Source of the DNA: Edolisoma coerulescens
Lineage: Eukaryota > Chordata > Aves > Passeriformes > Campephagidae
DNA length: 64,000 nucleotides
Direction of reading: 5' to 3'
NCBI GenBank assembly: GCA_013397115.1
Contig: VWZW01004691.1
Span: forward strand, 241,094 to 305,093
The notes below the pieces were generated by a model. The model ran no database searches, was not told the origin of the DNA, and was given only the letters and a program-made list of their open reading frames with translations. The translations under genes were made by a program, and so were the position numbers. Shown here in pieces: positions 13,057 to 25,527 of this stretch (position 1 is the first letter of the stretch; every line of letters starts with the position of its first letter).

Positions 13057-16000
13057 CAGTTAGAAGCTTCTGAAAACTATTTTCTTTATCTTGCAGGTGC
13101 AGGTTGTTTTCATACTGATCAGAGAAATATTTTGAAAGGGGTGTTGTAAGATCTAACCAATCATTCTAAGGAGGTGGATGGTCAGGGACCAATGGCCTTG
13201 TGCCATTCAAGGGAACTAACATATAAAACCAGTTTATAAATTAAGTAAATTATTCCTTTTCTCCTGAGATTGGAATCAGTGTCATTTCTCACCGTTCCTG
13301 ATACAACAGCAACAGAAGTTGAACTGTTTTATCTATAAATGAGTATACACATATATGTTTAACATATTAACACTATTAACATTAAAGCTAATAAATTCCA
13401 TGTCATTTCAAAATAAGAAAATTTGGTATAGCAACAAGACCACAATAAATTTTAAATAGAACTACTCTGTTTCAGAAGTACTAAAGAGATATTAAACTTG
13501 AGAGCCTTACCAAATGACCTGTCAGAAATCCCTGGTCTCTTAGTTCAAGATTCAATGAGTCTTCCTTCTCCCTCTAACGGTGATCAATTCATATATCCCT
13601 GTCAAACAAGAAGCTGGTTACCACAGTGTTTCATACTGAATGAGGAACTTACTTGTAATATGAAAATTAGATGCACAGAAAATACATATATATAATGGTT
13701 AAGCATGCAATGGTCACTGAAACAATATAACAACTATTGTAAAAAACCCTTTGCACAAACAACAAAAAGCCAGCCTAATTATGACATTTGGATGCCCAAA
13801 CTTGGAAAGTAGTGCTTTAAGTTTTCTGTAGTCATATCATCCTCAATTTTATTCCTCATAGAGCCCTCAGTAACTATTTTAGAAAAAGGCCCTGGTTTAT
13901 AAGGGAATGTTCAAATACATTGTACAACCTCTCTCTAAAAGCTGGTAGGGCTTAACACCTCTCAGTTACTGCTGAATTTTCCTTCTGTTTCTAGTTGAGG
14001 GAGGAGGAGGAAGGCTCTTACTCGTTATCCAAGTAATCATCAGTGACACATACAAGTAAAACAATGGAGATTTGCAGCAGAAAAACTCAGGTGATTCATT
14101 CAGAAGCTTTTCTCAGCAGTCTGTGTGCTAATGAGGAATGTTTCATATGACCTGGGTGACAGCTAAAATATTCATCATAGCACTTGCTGAAAGAATAGCT
14201 CTGGAGAAATACTCAGCACATTTTGCTCAACCCTTTATTGAGATAGATCTCACTATCCACTGTCCAATTCAATGACCCCAGTTCCTTACAATTGTATTAC
14301 TCCACCTTTTATCAACCTTTATATATTCCTAAAATCTCCAATCATATTAAGCGTATCAGTTCGTGAACAACACAAGTTACCCTTCAAAAGAGTTACAGCT
14401 TCGGTTTTGGATAGAAGAACAGATAAGGTTACATGAAGATCTTCAGAACTGCCTCCCATATTTTCTAACAAAAGTTTGAATTCAGAGACTACTAACCTTT
14501 CAGGTATGTTTTAAAAGAAGGAATGAATCAAGCACAACCAGTTTGCCTTGAGAACAGAAGAAAACCAGGTGTGAGAAAGTTACACAAAAACTACCTGATC
14601 CTATTGAGAACTGAAGCAAGTTGGTGATAGCTTAAATGATCATTACTAACATTCCCATAACAATATGAGTGAAGGATAAAACAAAAACCTGCCATCGATG
14701 GAGCAAAGGGTACTGTAGAACCAAACCAATACTGAGAGGACCTAGGAAGCCACAGCTGGACTAATCATCTCTGGAACCCAGACACAGAGACCATGCCCAG
14801 GCAATGCCAATAACCTTGCACAATTTGCAGTTACAAAGTTATGTACTCCAGTAAAAAAAATAGCAACAAACCAAAACACAACCAGGCAGGAATTTCAGAC
14901 CAGTGCTACTACCATTACGTGGCAAGTTCAACATTGCTGTCACTGGAACTTGCAAAAAAAAAGCCCCAAATTCTGTAAGGGAAATAAAGAGTTCAACAGC
15001 CTTCACTGCAGCACTGGCACAGATCCTGTGGCAGGCAAACCGCTCATCACAGACGACTTCAATGTGCTGCTTTGGCAGCTGACATCTGGTATACAGCAAT
15101 TGATCACAACAAAGCTGGCAAGATAAACAACAGTGAACTTATGTTGTTCAATAATTTGCTGGATTATAAGAAAGGGCTTGTACTCATCACCAATCTGACA
15201 AGTCATGTTGGGAACATCAATATTTATAAGCAGGTGGATTTCACTGTGAGTGACTTTGTGTCTCAGATCAAGACATGGCACCATATAGTAAAATCTACAG
15301 TATAATTACCTAAAATTCTAGTCTTGTCATGACTGTCAACATGCATTGTTGCTGTCACAAAAATCTTGCCAAATTTAATTTGCATAACTATGGAGAAAGC
15401 TCACCAACGGGAAAACATTTTTATGTAAGGGATCCATGTTGGATTTTTGTTTTCTTTTGTTTCTGTTTTGTTGATTTTTTTTTTTTCACTAGCACACATC
15501 TCCACAGAGCAGAACATGTTGTTTATAAAGATGCATGACATACTTTCCCAGAGAGATCAAACTGACTGGAAAAAAGGAAGTGTAATGGATTTACAATGAT
15601 GAATTCTGAAGCTGCACAGTGTTGACTTCAAGAGCAGCTGTTTTCAAGACAACATGCGAAATTGATATAAAATATAACAATGTCAATGTAATAATCACAC
15701 ACCCCCTGTATAAAAAGAAACAATGTCATCAATAATGCTATCACTAATGGCATGTCATAAACCTAGGAGCTGCAGAAGCATGTGATGGAAATCATAGTTG
15801 ATCCATATGAAAAAATCCAACGTATTTTTTTACCCAAGGTAATCTGTGTTCTGGAGAGTAATCTCTCTCCCTCACCTGTCAAGTTCACTGCCTTATAAAC
15901 CATTTTATTCATATGGGTCAATAATATTTTTATATATATGTGTGTGCATGTGTATGTTGGTTGCTTTATATACTGTTACATGATTTGCTGTGTCTGAAAT

Positions 16001-16388
16001 CTTCAGCAACTGAGTCAGCTCATTCTCAGTAATCCAACCAGTTTTCTCATCAAAGCTTATTTTTTCATGATATAAAAATGCCATCTACAAAAATTCTGGT
16101 TTATTATGTGAAATAAGAATGCTTCAAAATTAAAGATTTTCATGGCAGGTTTAGTTTTAATGAATTCAGTTGTTTTCTAGGTTTCAGCACAGTCAGCTCA
16201 GTTTACTACATTCATGTTATTATTATCACAGATTTACCCATAAAGAAAGTGTTAAAAAATCTGTTTCTATTAACTAAAGAAATAATATGCATGCAAAGTC
16301 ATTTAAGCAATCTCAAAATCTAAATTTAAAATATATTTACTATTCAGTTATTCAATATATCTGAAAGAGTTGAATAAGTAAAAAGATC

Positions 16389-16423
16389 TTCAGGTAAAAT
16401 TTATTTATCAGTAATTACCTGAA
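16389..16423. other. Short inverted repeat
   Basis: Arms 16389-16397 (ttcaggtaa) and 16415-16423 (ttacctgaa) are perfect over 9 bp, with a 17-nt AT-rich loop. The surrounding 16.0-16.5 kb is AT-rich unique sequence. This could be chance. Confidence 0.6.
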
Positions 16424-19400
16424 ACCAATATTAGGACTGTCATCTCCTGTTTTACAATAGTATTTTCATAATTTTGGAGAAAATGTCATATGGTATCAGT
16501 TATAAGGTGATAAATTAGAATCTTTCAAACATTTTATTATGTTTTAGCCTTTTACACTATCCCCAGAACATATTTTTAATAGAAAAGCATTGCTAAGTAT
16601 TTAAGGATGAAATGGCAGTGTGCTGAGTAACAGATTTAAACATAGACAAGTAGTCTCAATTTCCTGTTTAAAAGTGAATGCCATGGCCACCTGGTTAGAA
16701 AAGCCTAAGCTTTCATGGTCTTTAGACCAGGCTTTATTCAGATTCATAACCATTATGGAATAAACCCCCTGTATAGAGAGTCACTAATAAGATCTTTTAC
16801 AAGCCCATCATTAACATTAAAACATCATTTTCATGATATTCATTACTCTTGTGCACCAGCACTTTTTATCAGAAAAAAAGATCCCAAGAATTAATACAGA
16901 ACTATTATGTAGGTTAAAAGATTGGGTCAAATACGTTCTATTTTTACTGTAATAGTTTTGAAAAGACAGTATCATGAAGAAGTAATTAGAACTTGCTTAA
17001 AAAACAAATAGTTTATTTTCTCTCTGCGTAAGTTAAGACAAGAACTTAAACTAGTGCATCTTCTACAGAAAAGAGGGAAAAATCTGAGGAGAAGTTTGAA
17101 ATCAACTCAAGATATGATTTTCCACTTGAAACACTTAATGAAAGAGAAGAAAAAGCAGGAAACCCCAGTTTGTTCACCAGGTGACATTAATTGCAAAATT
17201 TTTTTTTCAGTTTCTGAAATCTGTAAGCCAAAGTCTGTAGTCCAGTCATATTCTTGTTTTAATTAACTCATGGAATATGAAATAACTCCTCAGCTTCCAG
17301 AAGGTGGATCATACCTACAGATATTTTCCAGTCAGCTCACTGCAGGACATGCAAAATCTACTTCAACTGGTCAGGAATGATAGATTATTTTTTACAAGAT
17401 TTCAGTACAGTCTTTAATTATCCTTTTAGTCTGGGGAAGAAACTGAGTGTTTAATAGGACTTTAGAGACACTGCTTCCAGTAGACTCCTTATTGCTAAAG
17501 TGTCTTGAGTGATATACTCACAGTAAAACAGTAATCAAATTGCATAACTGTTGGGACAATAAATTACTGTCAGAAGAGTTGGTAACACTGTATGTCACAA
17601 TCCTCCTGTACGGCTTCTCAGTGCATGTTATCTGCAAATGCAAGGAAGTTGAGACAAATGATTTTTAAACTATCAATCAAAGGGAGGACTGGAAAACAGT
17701 TTAATAAAAAACCTGTATAAATCTCCTAGGTTTATCACCCTGATACTCTTACTGTTGAATAAAAAAATAAATATGATTTTTTTTTACAATCTTACAAAAA
17801 GTAGTTCCATTTGAAAACCATATGAGATTTATTGAGCTTGCAAAAAAGGTACTCTCTAAATGTAAAGAAGAATTCAGTAACAGTGTCCTAACTGTCGCCA
17901 GGCTAACAAAGTAACAACAGATGCAAACAGGAACAGGGTTTCATATAATTTATGACAGAGTCTGAATTCTGTTCTACTGGTCTACATTAGACTACTAATT
18001 TAAATGAATAGAGTTGGGTGAATCAATCAGCTAATCATAAAATGTGCCATACATTTCTGATTTCCTTCCTCTCACGTGAACAAGTAGAGTCACAAGTCAG
18101 ATTTGCTTAGGTCTCTTTCAAGCACTACAAATTGTTCACTCAATATTCATTAAAATCCCTCTTATGGGGCCATGTTAAAGTTGTGGATTTGAAACTGGAG
18201 TTTTCTGCACAGTACATGTTGCTCTGAGCATTCATTTAGTCAATCTTGAGAAAATGTGATGAAAGACTGTGTTGTACTGAGAAGTCTTGCACTCCAACTT
18301 GCCAGCATTAGCTGGTTAAAAGAGGAGTGTTCACACATTTTCAGGATGAACTACGTAGAAATTGTGGAGGAGATGTGAACCAGTATGTCAGCCTTTATAA
18401 ATCTGTGATTCCTTCTGCACCTACAGATCCTCAGTGCTCAGAAGTCCACCACAACTCCAGTTGAGGTGCACGTACACAGCTTTAAACAGCTAAGTCCCAT
18501 TAAGAGACAGCTGTTATCCAGACCTTTACCTGAATCCCTGAGGTTATTGTCATTGTCTTTTGTCTTCTAAATGGGCAAAAAAGAGATTCTGTCATTTTGT
18601 CTCATTCAGTTATCTCAGAAGTAAACTGACTCATTCAGAAAACAGAGCACATGCCATCTCGGTCAGTGAGTATTTAAAGTCTTGGAATATACCTTGCCAG
18701 GGAATTTACCAACTGGCAGGTCAGAGGTTAGAACTAGCTTTTTTGCCCAACCTGGCTCATTGTATAACAAAGGATGTAAAATTCCTGCTGTTGGAAAAAT
18801 GGTATGGAAAAGGTAGCGCACGACACACAGCAGGGGAAAAAAATGGCTCTTCATTTCAAGATTTTTATCTAGAGGCAGTTTAATGTGAACCACCCACAGA
18901 CTGGGAAAATGTTCTAGCCTCTAGATTTATAAACAATCAAGTTGTGCACATCATCTCCTTCTTCTCCTAAGCAGGAATTTTATAGTGTGTAAGTTATCAC
19001 ATCTGACAAAGGTTATTACTGACATGAATACTTAGGCATAGACTGGTCATAGATTCAGACCTAAGATGGCTAAACCTCCAAATATGGTAAAAATGCAGAT
19101 ATGTCTCTGTTGAGAAACTCTGTGCAAACCTTTGCCAGTTCATGGCATTTCCTTCCTTGCACAACTTCATGTCTCCATGCATAAATTAAGGAAAATCTGG
19201 ACTGTTGGGTTTTAGGATCTTTTCCAGGAACCGGGCATCAAAAATGTCAACAACAATTTAACTTATATGTGTTAACAAGCCTCTCTGGAGTATATAATCA
19301 GTTCACATTGGGCTTATTTAAAGAGTCCAAGCTTTTCCATTTGCAGAAGAAAAAAAAAAAAAGACATAGACTATAGAAATACTTTTTAGATTTTTTCAGA

Positions 19401-20133
19401 TATGTCTATCACATATCAAAAACTCAGGGATTTTTATACTAAGAATTGGATGTGAAATTATTTTTATATCTTACTAATCTCAATTAACTTGGTTGTTTGG
19501 AGTGCTACAAAAGAACACAGGATCTGATTTAACTCAGGTTTTATGCCACAATATCCAGATGACTTTTGATGTGAGTTTACCTCACAGCCTGTCAACCCAT
19601 AGCTACTTTCAAATGCAGGTGACGACATAAATCAAGATTAATTGCTCAAAGGGAAAAGAATAGTAATGGAAATCAAGAGAACAAAGGGCAGAAGAAAAGT
19701 ACCTTCTTTAAAACAATGTGTTTACCTTTCCTGTAAGAACAAACTTCTTTGAAAATGTACTTCCCTTTCTAACATTTCTGGGTCAAAAGCATGAAGAACA
19801 TGGCAGAGTGCCAGGAATGTCAGAGCACTGAAAATAACATGCCAGTGATATCAAAAAAGGATGAATAATAATGCAAGAAAACTGAAAGGTCATATACTTT
19901 GTCATAAGGATAAGTGAAGAATTTTAATACTTTACATCAAGACAAGCAGGGGTATCCAATAAAAATGAAATTAGAATGAAAAAGAGCACCGTCAACTTGT
20001 GTTGCTAAAATTTAGCAGAAAACTTGAAAGAATGTTGTGAGATTTTACCTGTCAGAGAAAATTTGGACATATTCATATACAGGGAAAACCCATCATTCAT
20101 AATTTTAGAATTACAAAACTCACTCAAAAATAA

Positions 20134-20178
20134 CACCAAAAAAACCAAAACCAAAACCAACCCAAAACAAAAAACACC
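20134..20178. repeat. AAAACC-rich low-complexity tract
   Basis: A run of AAACC/AAAACC-like units ending in CCCAAAACAAAAAACACC. Simple sequence, seen directly. Confidence 0.8.
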
Positions 20179-21755
20179 TAGAAAATATGTTTCTCCTTAA
20201 AATTCCCCTAAAGTTAGAGACAAAGTTCAAGTTTGTGACTCTGTTATAAGGGAAGGAACAGTGCTGACTTCAGTGTACTGAACTTAATTATACTTCAGGG
20301 AAAAAAGATTTCTTAACCATACTTGAGAGAAAATTAAGAATTTGAAAACTTCAAACCAATTTTGACTAAATTAAAAAGTGGCAAGTTAGGAAATAAATGT
20401 ACATATTCAGATTGCCTTATCTTTTAAAACAAATTTTAAAAGTCTCAGGAGCTAAATGCCTTTAATTTTTTTTACTGCCACCCCAGCAAAATATATCAAT
20501 TTGGTAGCTCTTTTAGCATATAACTAATTTGGTACAGTAGCTAATTTAGGTGGGAAAGGGAAAATTAAAGTATCATCCACATCCCTCTATTTTTGTATGA
20601 CTAAAATTCAAAAGTATGCAAAACATAAGTACAATAAGCGAACAATTATTAAGATTTTCTTTTTTCTGGTATTATCTGGTTAAACAGTCTTGAGTGTAGG
20701 TATAATTTCAATTTAAAGCAGTGTCAAAAGTGTATACATACACACCTGTCCATCTAATGGAAACTTAGGAAGTCTGTTAGCTCAAGAGCAGTTTTTAAAC
20801 TTGGCAGAGTTGGAGAATCAGGCATATTTTCATGCTCTATTCAGCAGAGCATATTCATTCAGAAGAGCAGAAAGGGGGCTGTTTTTCTGGAAGCTCACCA
20901 TGTCAAACCATGATCTGAAAAGTCTGTATCTGTATCATCATAAGCTAATTTCATAAACATCTAAGAAATCTTCTCTAAAATTATGAAATCCAAAATTTTA
21001 AGTCAAAATAATATTTTAGATAAGAAGTTTAAAATCCACTTGAACATTCAAAGGCAGATTTATTGGAATTAATAGGAAAACAGAAGAAAAACTCTTTGCC
21101 TACTGAGAACTTAAAGTATTCATTTGTGTAATAAGAGCCATGAATTTGAAAATTAATTCACTTGTTTCTAGAAAAGATAATGAAGAATTTAATGGAAAAT
21201 GCCCTTTTCAGTTCTAATAATTTTTAATTTTAGAATTCTAAAGATATCAGAGAAAGCACTGTTATTCTAGTAATATTGTACTATTAGCTGTAATATACAG
21301 AAAGACTAAAATTAATTAAGAATATGGTACAGCAAAAGAAACAGCTGAAAAATGCTTCCAGCCCCTTTTGCCAAAATGCATTTCCAGCTATTTAGCAAAT
21401 TAAGAATAACAGCTAATTACAATGAAGGCAGCTAAATGTAACACTTCTCAAGCTGTAGGGTTTCAAGCATCTGCCTAAAAGCAAGTGAGAAACACAGTAT
21501 TTCTTTTCCTCCTTGTTTCTTCTGTCTCCATATATGAAAGAGCCCAAGTTCACTGCATCATAGCCAAGGTCTTCAGCCCAAAGCCCCGAGTGTTTTCTGA
21601 AGTCTGTGTAATTTTTGCTGTGTAGGTGATGTGTTCACAATTTAAATGATGGTATCTATACGCACGTGCACACTGCCAACATGAATCAGGCATTTTTCTC
21701 CAAGGTGAGGGCTACTCAGGGCTCAAAACTTCTGACTTGCCCAGATGTGTGCAGG

Positions 21756-22749
21756 GTAATGGGACACCTTGGAGGCACTGCAGAACTTTTGCAAGAAAAA
21801 CCCTGGTACAAAAGATATTATTAAGTATTTATTGATGACATGGATGAGGGTATTGAGTCTTTCTTTAGTAAATTTGCAGACGACACTAAGCTGGGAGCAT
21901 ATGTCGATCTGTTGGAAGGTAGGAGGGCTCTGCAGAGAGACCTGGAATGATTGGATGGATGGGCAGAGTCCAATAAGATGAAGTTCAATAAGTCCAAGTC
22001 CCAAGTCCTGCACTTTGGCCACAATAACCCCCTGCACGCCATAAGCTGGGCTGGACAGTGCCCAGGCAGAAAGGGACCTGAGGGTCCTGGTTGACAGCTG
22101 ACTGAACATGAGCCAGCAGTGTTCCTTCGTGGCCAAAAAGGCCAATGGCATCCTGGCCTGGATCAGGAATGGTGTGGCCAGCAGGACCAGAGAAGTCATT
22201 TTTCCCCTGTACTCGGCACTGGTGAGGCTGCACCTCGAGTGCTGTATCCAGGTCTGGGCCCCTCAGTTTAGGAAGGACGTTGAGATGCTTGAGCATGTCC
22301 AGAGGAGGACAACAAGGCTGGTGAGGGGCTTGGAACACAAGCCCTATGAGTAGTGACTGAGGGAGTTGGGGTTGTTTAGCCTGGAGAAAAGGAGACTCAG
22401 AGGTGACCTCATCACTCTCTACAACTTCCTGAAAGGTGGTTGTAGTCAGGTGGGGGTTGGTCTCTTTCTTCAGGCAGAACTGACAGAATGAGAGGACACA
22501 GTCTCAAGCTGCACCACGGAAAATATAGGTTGGATATTAGGAAAAAGTTTTTTACAGAAGGAGTGATAAAGTACTGGAAAGGTCAGCCTGGGGAGGTGGT
22601 GGAGTCACCATCCCTGGATGTGTTTAAAAAAAGATTGGATGTGGCACTCAGTGCCATAGTTTAGTTGAGGTGTTAGGGCACAGGTTGGACTCAATGATCT
22701 TGAAGATCTCTTCCAACCTAATGATTCTGTGATTCTGTGATTCTATGAT
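21756..22749 (+). mobile_element. CR1 LINE, 5'-truncated, with 3' octamer end
   Basis: The best-preserved non-LTR element in the window. In frame it reads FIDDMDEGIESFFSKFADDTKLG. FADD is the reverse-transcriptase catalytic box (21873-21884), so the copy keeps the palm through the C-terminus of ORF2. Further on come ...LHFGHNNPL... and, in another frame, a region reading RNGVASRTREVIFPLYSALVRLHLECCIQVWAPQ, typical of CR1 ORF2. ORF2 ends with VFKKRLDVALSAIV and a TAG at 22662-22664. The 3' UTR carries TTGGACTCAATGATCTTGAA and ends in ATTCTGTG/ATTCTATG octamers at about 22723-22749. Frameshifts and internal stops make it inactive. The 5' edge is approximate. Confidence 0.93.
21815..22664 (+). 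pseudogene. Broken CR1 ORF2 (reverse transcriptase C-terminal part)
   Basis: This is the coding remnant inside the CR1 copy. It preserves the FADD catalytic box, the LDGWAESNKMKFNKSK-like segment, the REVI.PLYSALVR region and the C-terminal KYRLDIRKKFFTEGV...VVESPSLDVFKKRLD block. An in-frame stop follows the RALQRDLE segment and the frame shifts at least once before RNGVASRTREV. The N-terminal endonuclease and the start of the RT are missing through 5' truncation. On the opposite strand a 158-codon open frame (21723-22199) is only an antisense shadow. Confidence 0.85.
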
Positions 22750-23800
22750 ATTTTGCCCCCACTCATCTCACTCTCAGGGGCTCACCCAACAGCAGAGCAG
22801 CTTCCTCTTTAGCCATTTCTTCAGGCAGGAAGGAGTTCTGTGGCTGTTGTCAGAACTATTCTGTAGGTCTGTGATCTCAACCTGAGCTCCCTGCACCAAA
22901 ATTCTCTGAGGAGCTCTGCGGGACACCCACAGTGTGCCAGCCCCTGGATCCAGGCAGCCCCATGAAGGAGGTGGCTGAGACCTCAGCTTCTGGGCTGAGA
23001 GAGACAGGGTGGGGAGCAGCAGCAGAAGTCACTGACCAGACCTTGGGGCTGTGTCCGTCTTCCAGCCGTAACACCTGGAGCAGCAAAATCTGCCTGTCTT
23101 ACAGGTCTCTCCACAAAGGCACAGTGAAGTGGAAACAAGTAGATGATGCTTTTGACCTTTGTCAGCTGGCACCCCATAGACCCCATCTCTTTCAGGCACA
23201 TATGTATGAACACATTGGCAGGAACCATGCCAGGCCCTGTGACCTCTCCTTCCCCTCCACACAGGGTTGGAAGCCCCCGTCTGCAGCCACCCCATCCTCA
23301 GCACACCAACCGTAAAGCAGTGCCTGTGTCCTCATCTAGACTGGGAAGAGCCTGTCCTTGGCACACCTCTGGAGGCCCACTTCACAAAACACTATAATGG
23401 ATTTTCCCTTTTTCACACTATTGATCCCAGCCTGCTTAATATGTGTTGCTCTGACTCAAGACAGTGCTGTTGATCATCAAGATGTCATGTGAAATAAGCA
23501 TCCTGGCAAAGCTGGCTGTGTGAGGGCAGCTAAGCCTGTCATTTAAAGCCATGATCATGAAAAGAGATCCATGGCATTAGTGGTGCTATTATCTCCTACT
23601 TACTTGCACAGGCCCTTCACCTGCAGCCATTGAAGAGTCGGACACTGAGGCCCCTAACAGAGAACACTGAACAGTGGGCAGCATCCCTTCCCTGAGCGCT
23701 GGATGGTCTGGGCAAAGGGCACATTCAGCCCTGACAACCATACCTGCCTCAGAAAACCTGGATCTGGAAGTCACCAAGGCAGCCCTCCAACAGCGAGCAC
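22750..23800. other. GC-richer unclassified kilobase downstream of the CR1
   Basis: Base composition changes sharply at the CR1 3' end: this block is visibly GC-richer than the AT-rich DNA on both sides and has many CCTG/CAGC/CCCC words. Open frames occur on both strands (for example 22932-23315 plus and 23029-23304 minus) because stops are rare in such sequence. None has a recognisable domain. I see no LTR termini, octamers, or convincing splice pattern. It may be an old unrecognised repeat, a GC-rich regulatory region, or a non-coding exon. Confidence 0.45.
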
Positions 23801-24005
23801 ATTATTCATGATGAAAAAATGTATTTGACAATATGAAACAGTGCCACCCAGGGAACTTCCTCAAAACCATCTTAAATACACCTACATTTTAATAATCTTT
23901 CCTGTTCCTCCTTCCTTTCAGCTATTATCCTCAAGAATTTGAAGTGTCCGTGCTAAGAAAAGAAAGGAATATATTTCAGGCAGTACTTTTACTCCTGTTG
24001 CTACA

Positions 24006-24039
24006 GCATAGTCCAGTCTTCTTATAAGATGGACTATGC
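24006..24039. other. Compact hairpin with 10-bp perfect outer arms
   Basis: Arms 24006-24015 (GCATAGTCCA) and 24030-24039 (TGGACTATGC) are perfectly complementary. After a 1-nt bulge (24016), 24017-24020 pairs with 24026-24029, leaving a 5-nt loop. That gives 14 base pairs in 34 nt. Seen directly; function unknown. Confidence 0.75.
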
Positions 24040-25513
24040 ATAAAGAGGGAAAGAGAATAAAAAAGTGGAAGATAAAAAGAAATGTAGCTTTCTCAGTTAC
24101 AGCCCTTTTCCTGGAAAGTCACAGTTGCAGCTGACAGCACAGACTATTAGCTATAATAGGAGCTTTTCCTCCTACTCCTGGTAAAATATTTTGTTCTCCT
24201 CCCCATTTCAGCCTTTGAAACAAAATTCTACATTACTAATATCAATATATCAGTGTGTGTTGACTTTGCTTTTCTACCTACAGTTGTTATACCAAATTCT
24301 TGTAAACATCAAATATTTGTGTGTCTTGGAAAGTAAGGAAATAAAGTGTATCAGGATGGAAGCAGGCTACCTACAGAAAGACAGGTATTTTGCATAGATG
24401 TAACAAGACATTTTTCTCCCTTCTTCCTCCCTTTCAGTTTTTGTTTCCTTCTTTTTTCTCTGTCTTTCTAGGGCACAAAGAGTATATGAATAAAGAGACA
24501 AGGAGGCTATTAAAAACTCTCTGAGGATCTGATAAAAAAGGTTGAGCATACCTAATAAGGAACTATTCAATAGAGTTATTTTGTTCCTAATTCTACTGCA
24601 ATTATCACTTTTGTAATCAAAGACTTACATGTTTTAATTAACCTTGATTTCATCCATTAGTGTATTCAGTGTTTATCCTGTATTTAGGTTAATCTAAAAA
24701 AATTAATACTTCTCTGGACGGAAAATCCTAATGAAGTAAAGCCCACTGTGGTCCTTTATATCCCAAGATTATTTTGAAACTCTCAGTGTTGGGCTGTCTT
24801 ATCATCTATATGAATGATTTCTTCTTCACCACAAACCCAAAAATGCAATTGTCTCCACTCTTCCCCCTACCCCATTCTAGCCTCTGTCCAGGAAAGACAC
24901 ATTGTTCACTGCAGTGTTCCCTCTAATCAGAATTATGCAGAGAAGGACAGCCTAAAATTTCTAACAAACCCTGACTGTTAATCAGAACTACATGGTTTCC
25001 CCCCCTATTTTTGCTACTTGCTTTTAAGGAAACATCTATAGAGACTGAAATCATGCTAATTTGAAGAGGATTGTTATGTTAGATCACTGAAGTAATGCAC
25101 ATGTTTATGCAGAAACAAATACATAATTCTTCTTTTGCTTGAGATACTGCTCTCAAGAGCTTGGCTCTTGTTATGGCACCCTTGCTCACAGCAGAAGTAA
25201 AATTAGGGAAAAATTGGGAAGATATTTATTTTCAGTCATTTTCTGGGTGGAAAATGTGGAAAAGGAAAAAATCCTCTCTGTTTAATTTAAAGGAAAAGAA
25301 ACTTCAGTTTCAGAGTGGCTTTCTAAACCTAAGTAATGTAAATCTGATGTATGATCAAAAATACGTTCTGTTGGAGAACATGACTTTACTACAGCTCTGA
25401 TGAAACAAGATACATGCCTGTGAGAAATTATTCCATTGAGGGCCTATGTTCAGGAGCAGTGCTGCAGGTGACCTCTGGTGCAATGTTAGAAAAAAGCATA
25501 CACAAAATTTGCC

Positions 25514-25527
25514 TTTTTTTTTTTTTT
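25514..25527. repeat. Poly(T) run of 14
   Basis: An uninterrupted T-run in AT-rich sequence; a second run of 12 lies at 25891-25902. Simple sequence. Confidence 0.85.

Larger units (their letters stand above)
11837..21755. other. AT-rich, mostly unique non-coding sequence
   Basis: About 10 kb with no gene or transposon that I can support. It contains hairpins at 12992-13056 and 16389-16423, an AAAACC-rich tract at 20134-20178, an A-run at 19351-19362 and some TAATTA-rich blocks (for example 21300-21430). The longest open frame (18560-18883, 107 codons) shows no domain or exon signals. A 78-codon frame at 15072-15305 has one EF-hand-like loop, discussed under findings. Confidence 0.55.

Noticed and set aside
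18560..18883. 107-codon open frame on the plus strand
   Set aside because: The composition is not protein-like, a minus-strand frame overlaps it, and there is no domain or repeat family match I recognise.
21723..22199. 158-codon minus-strand open frame
   Set aside because: It is antisense to the CR1 ORF2, whose RT catalytic box and C-terminal motifs read on the plus strand.
22932..23315. 127-codon open frame near the CR1
   Set aside because: The GC-rich sequence also opens frames on the opposite strand (23029-23304); no domain or exon boundary signal is seen.
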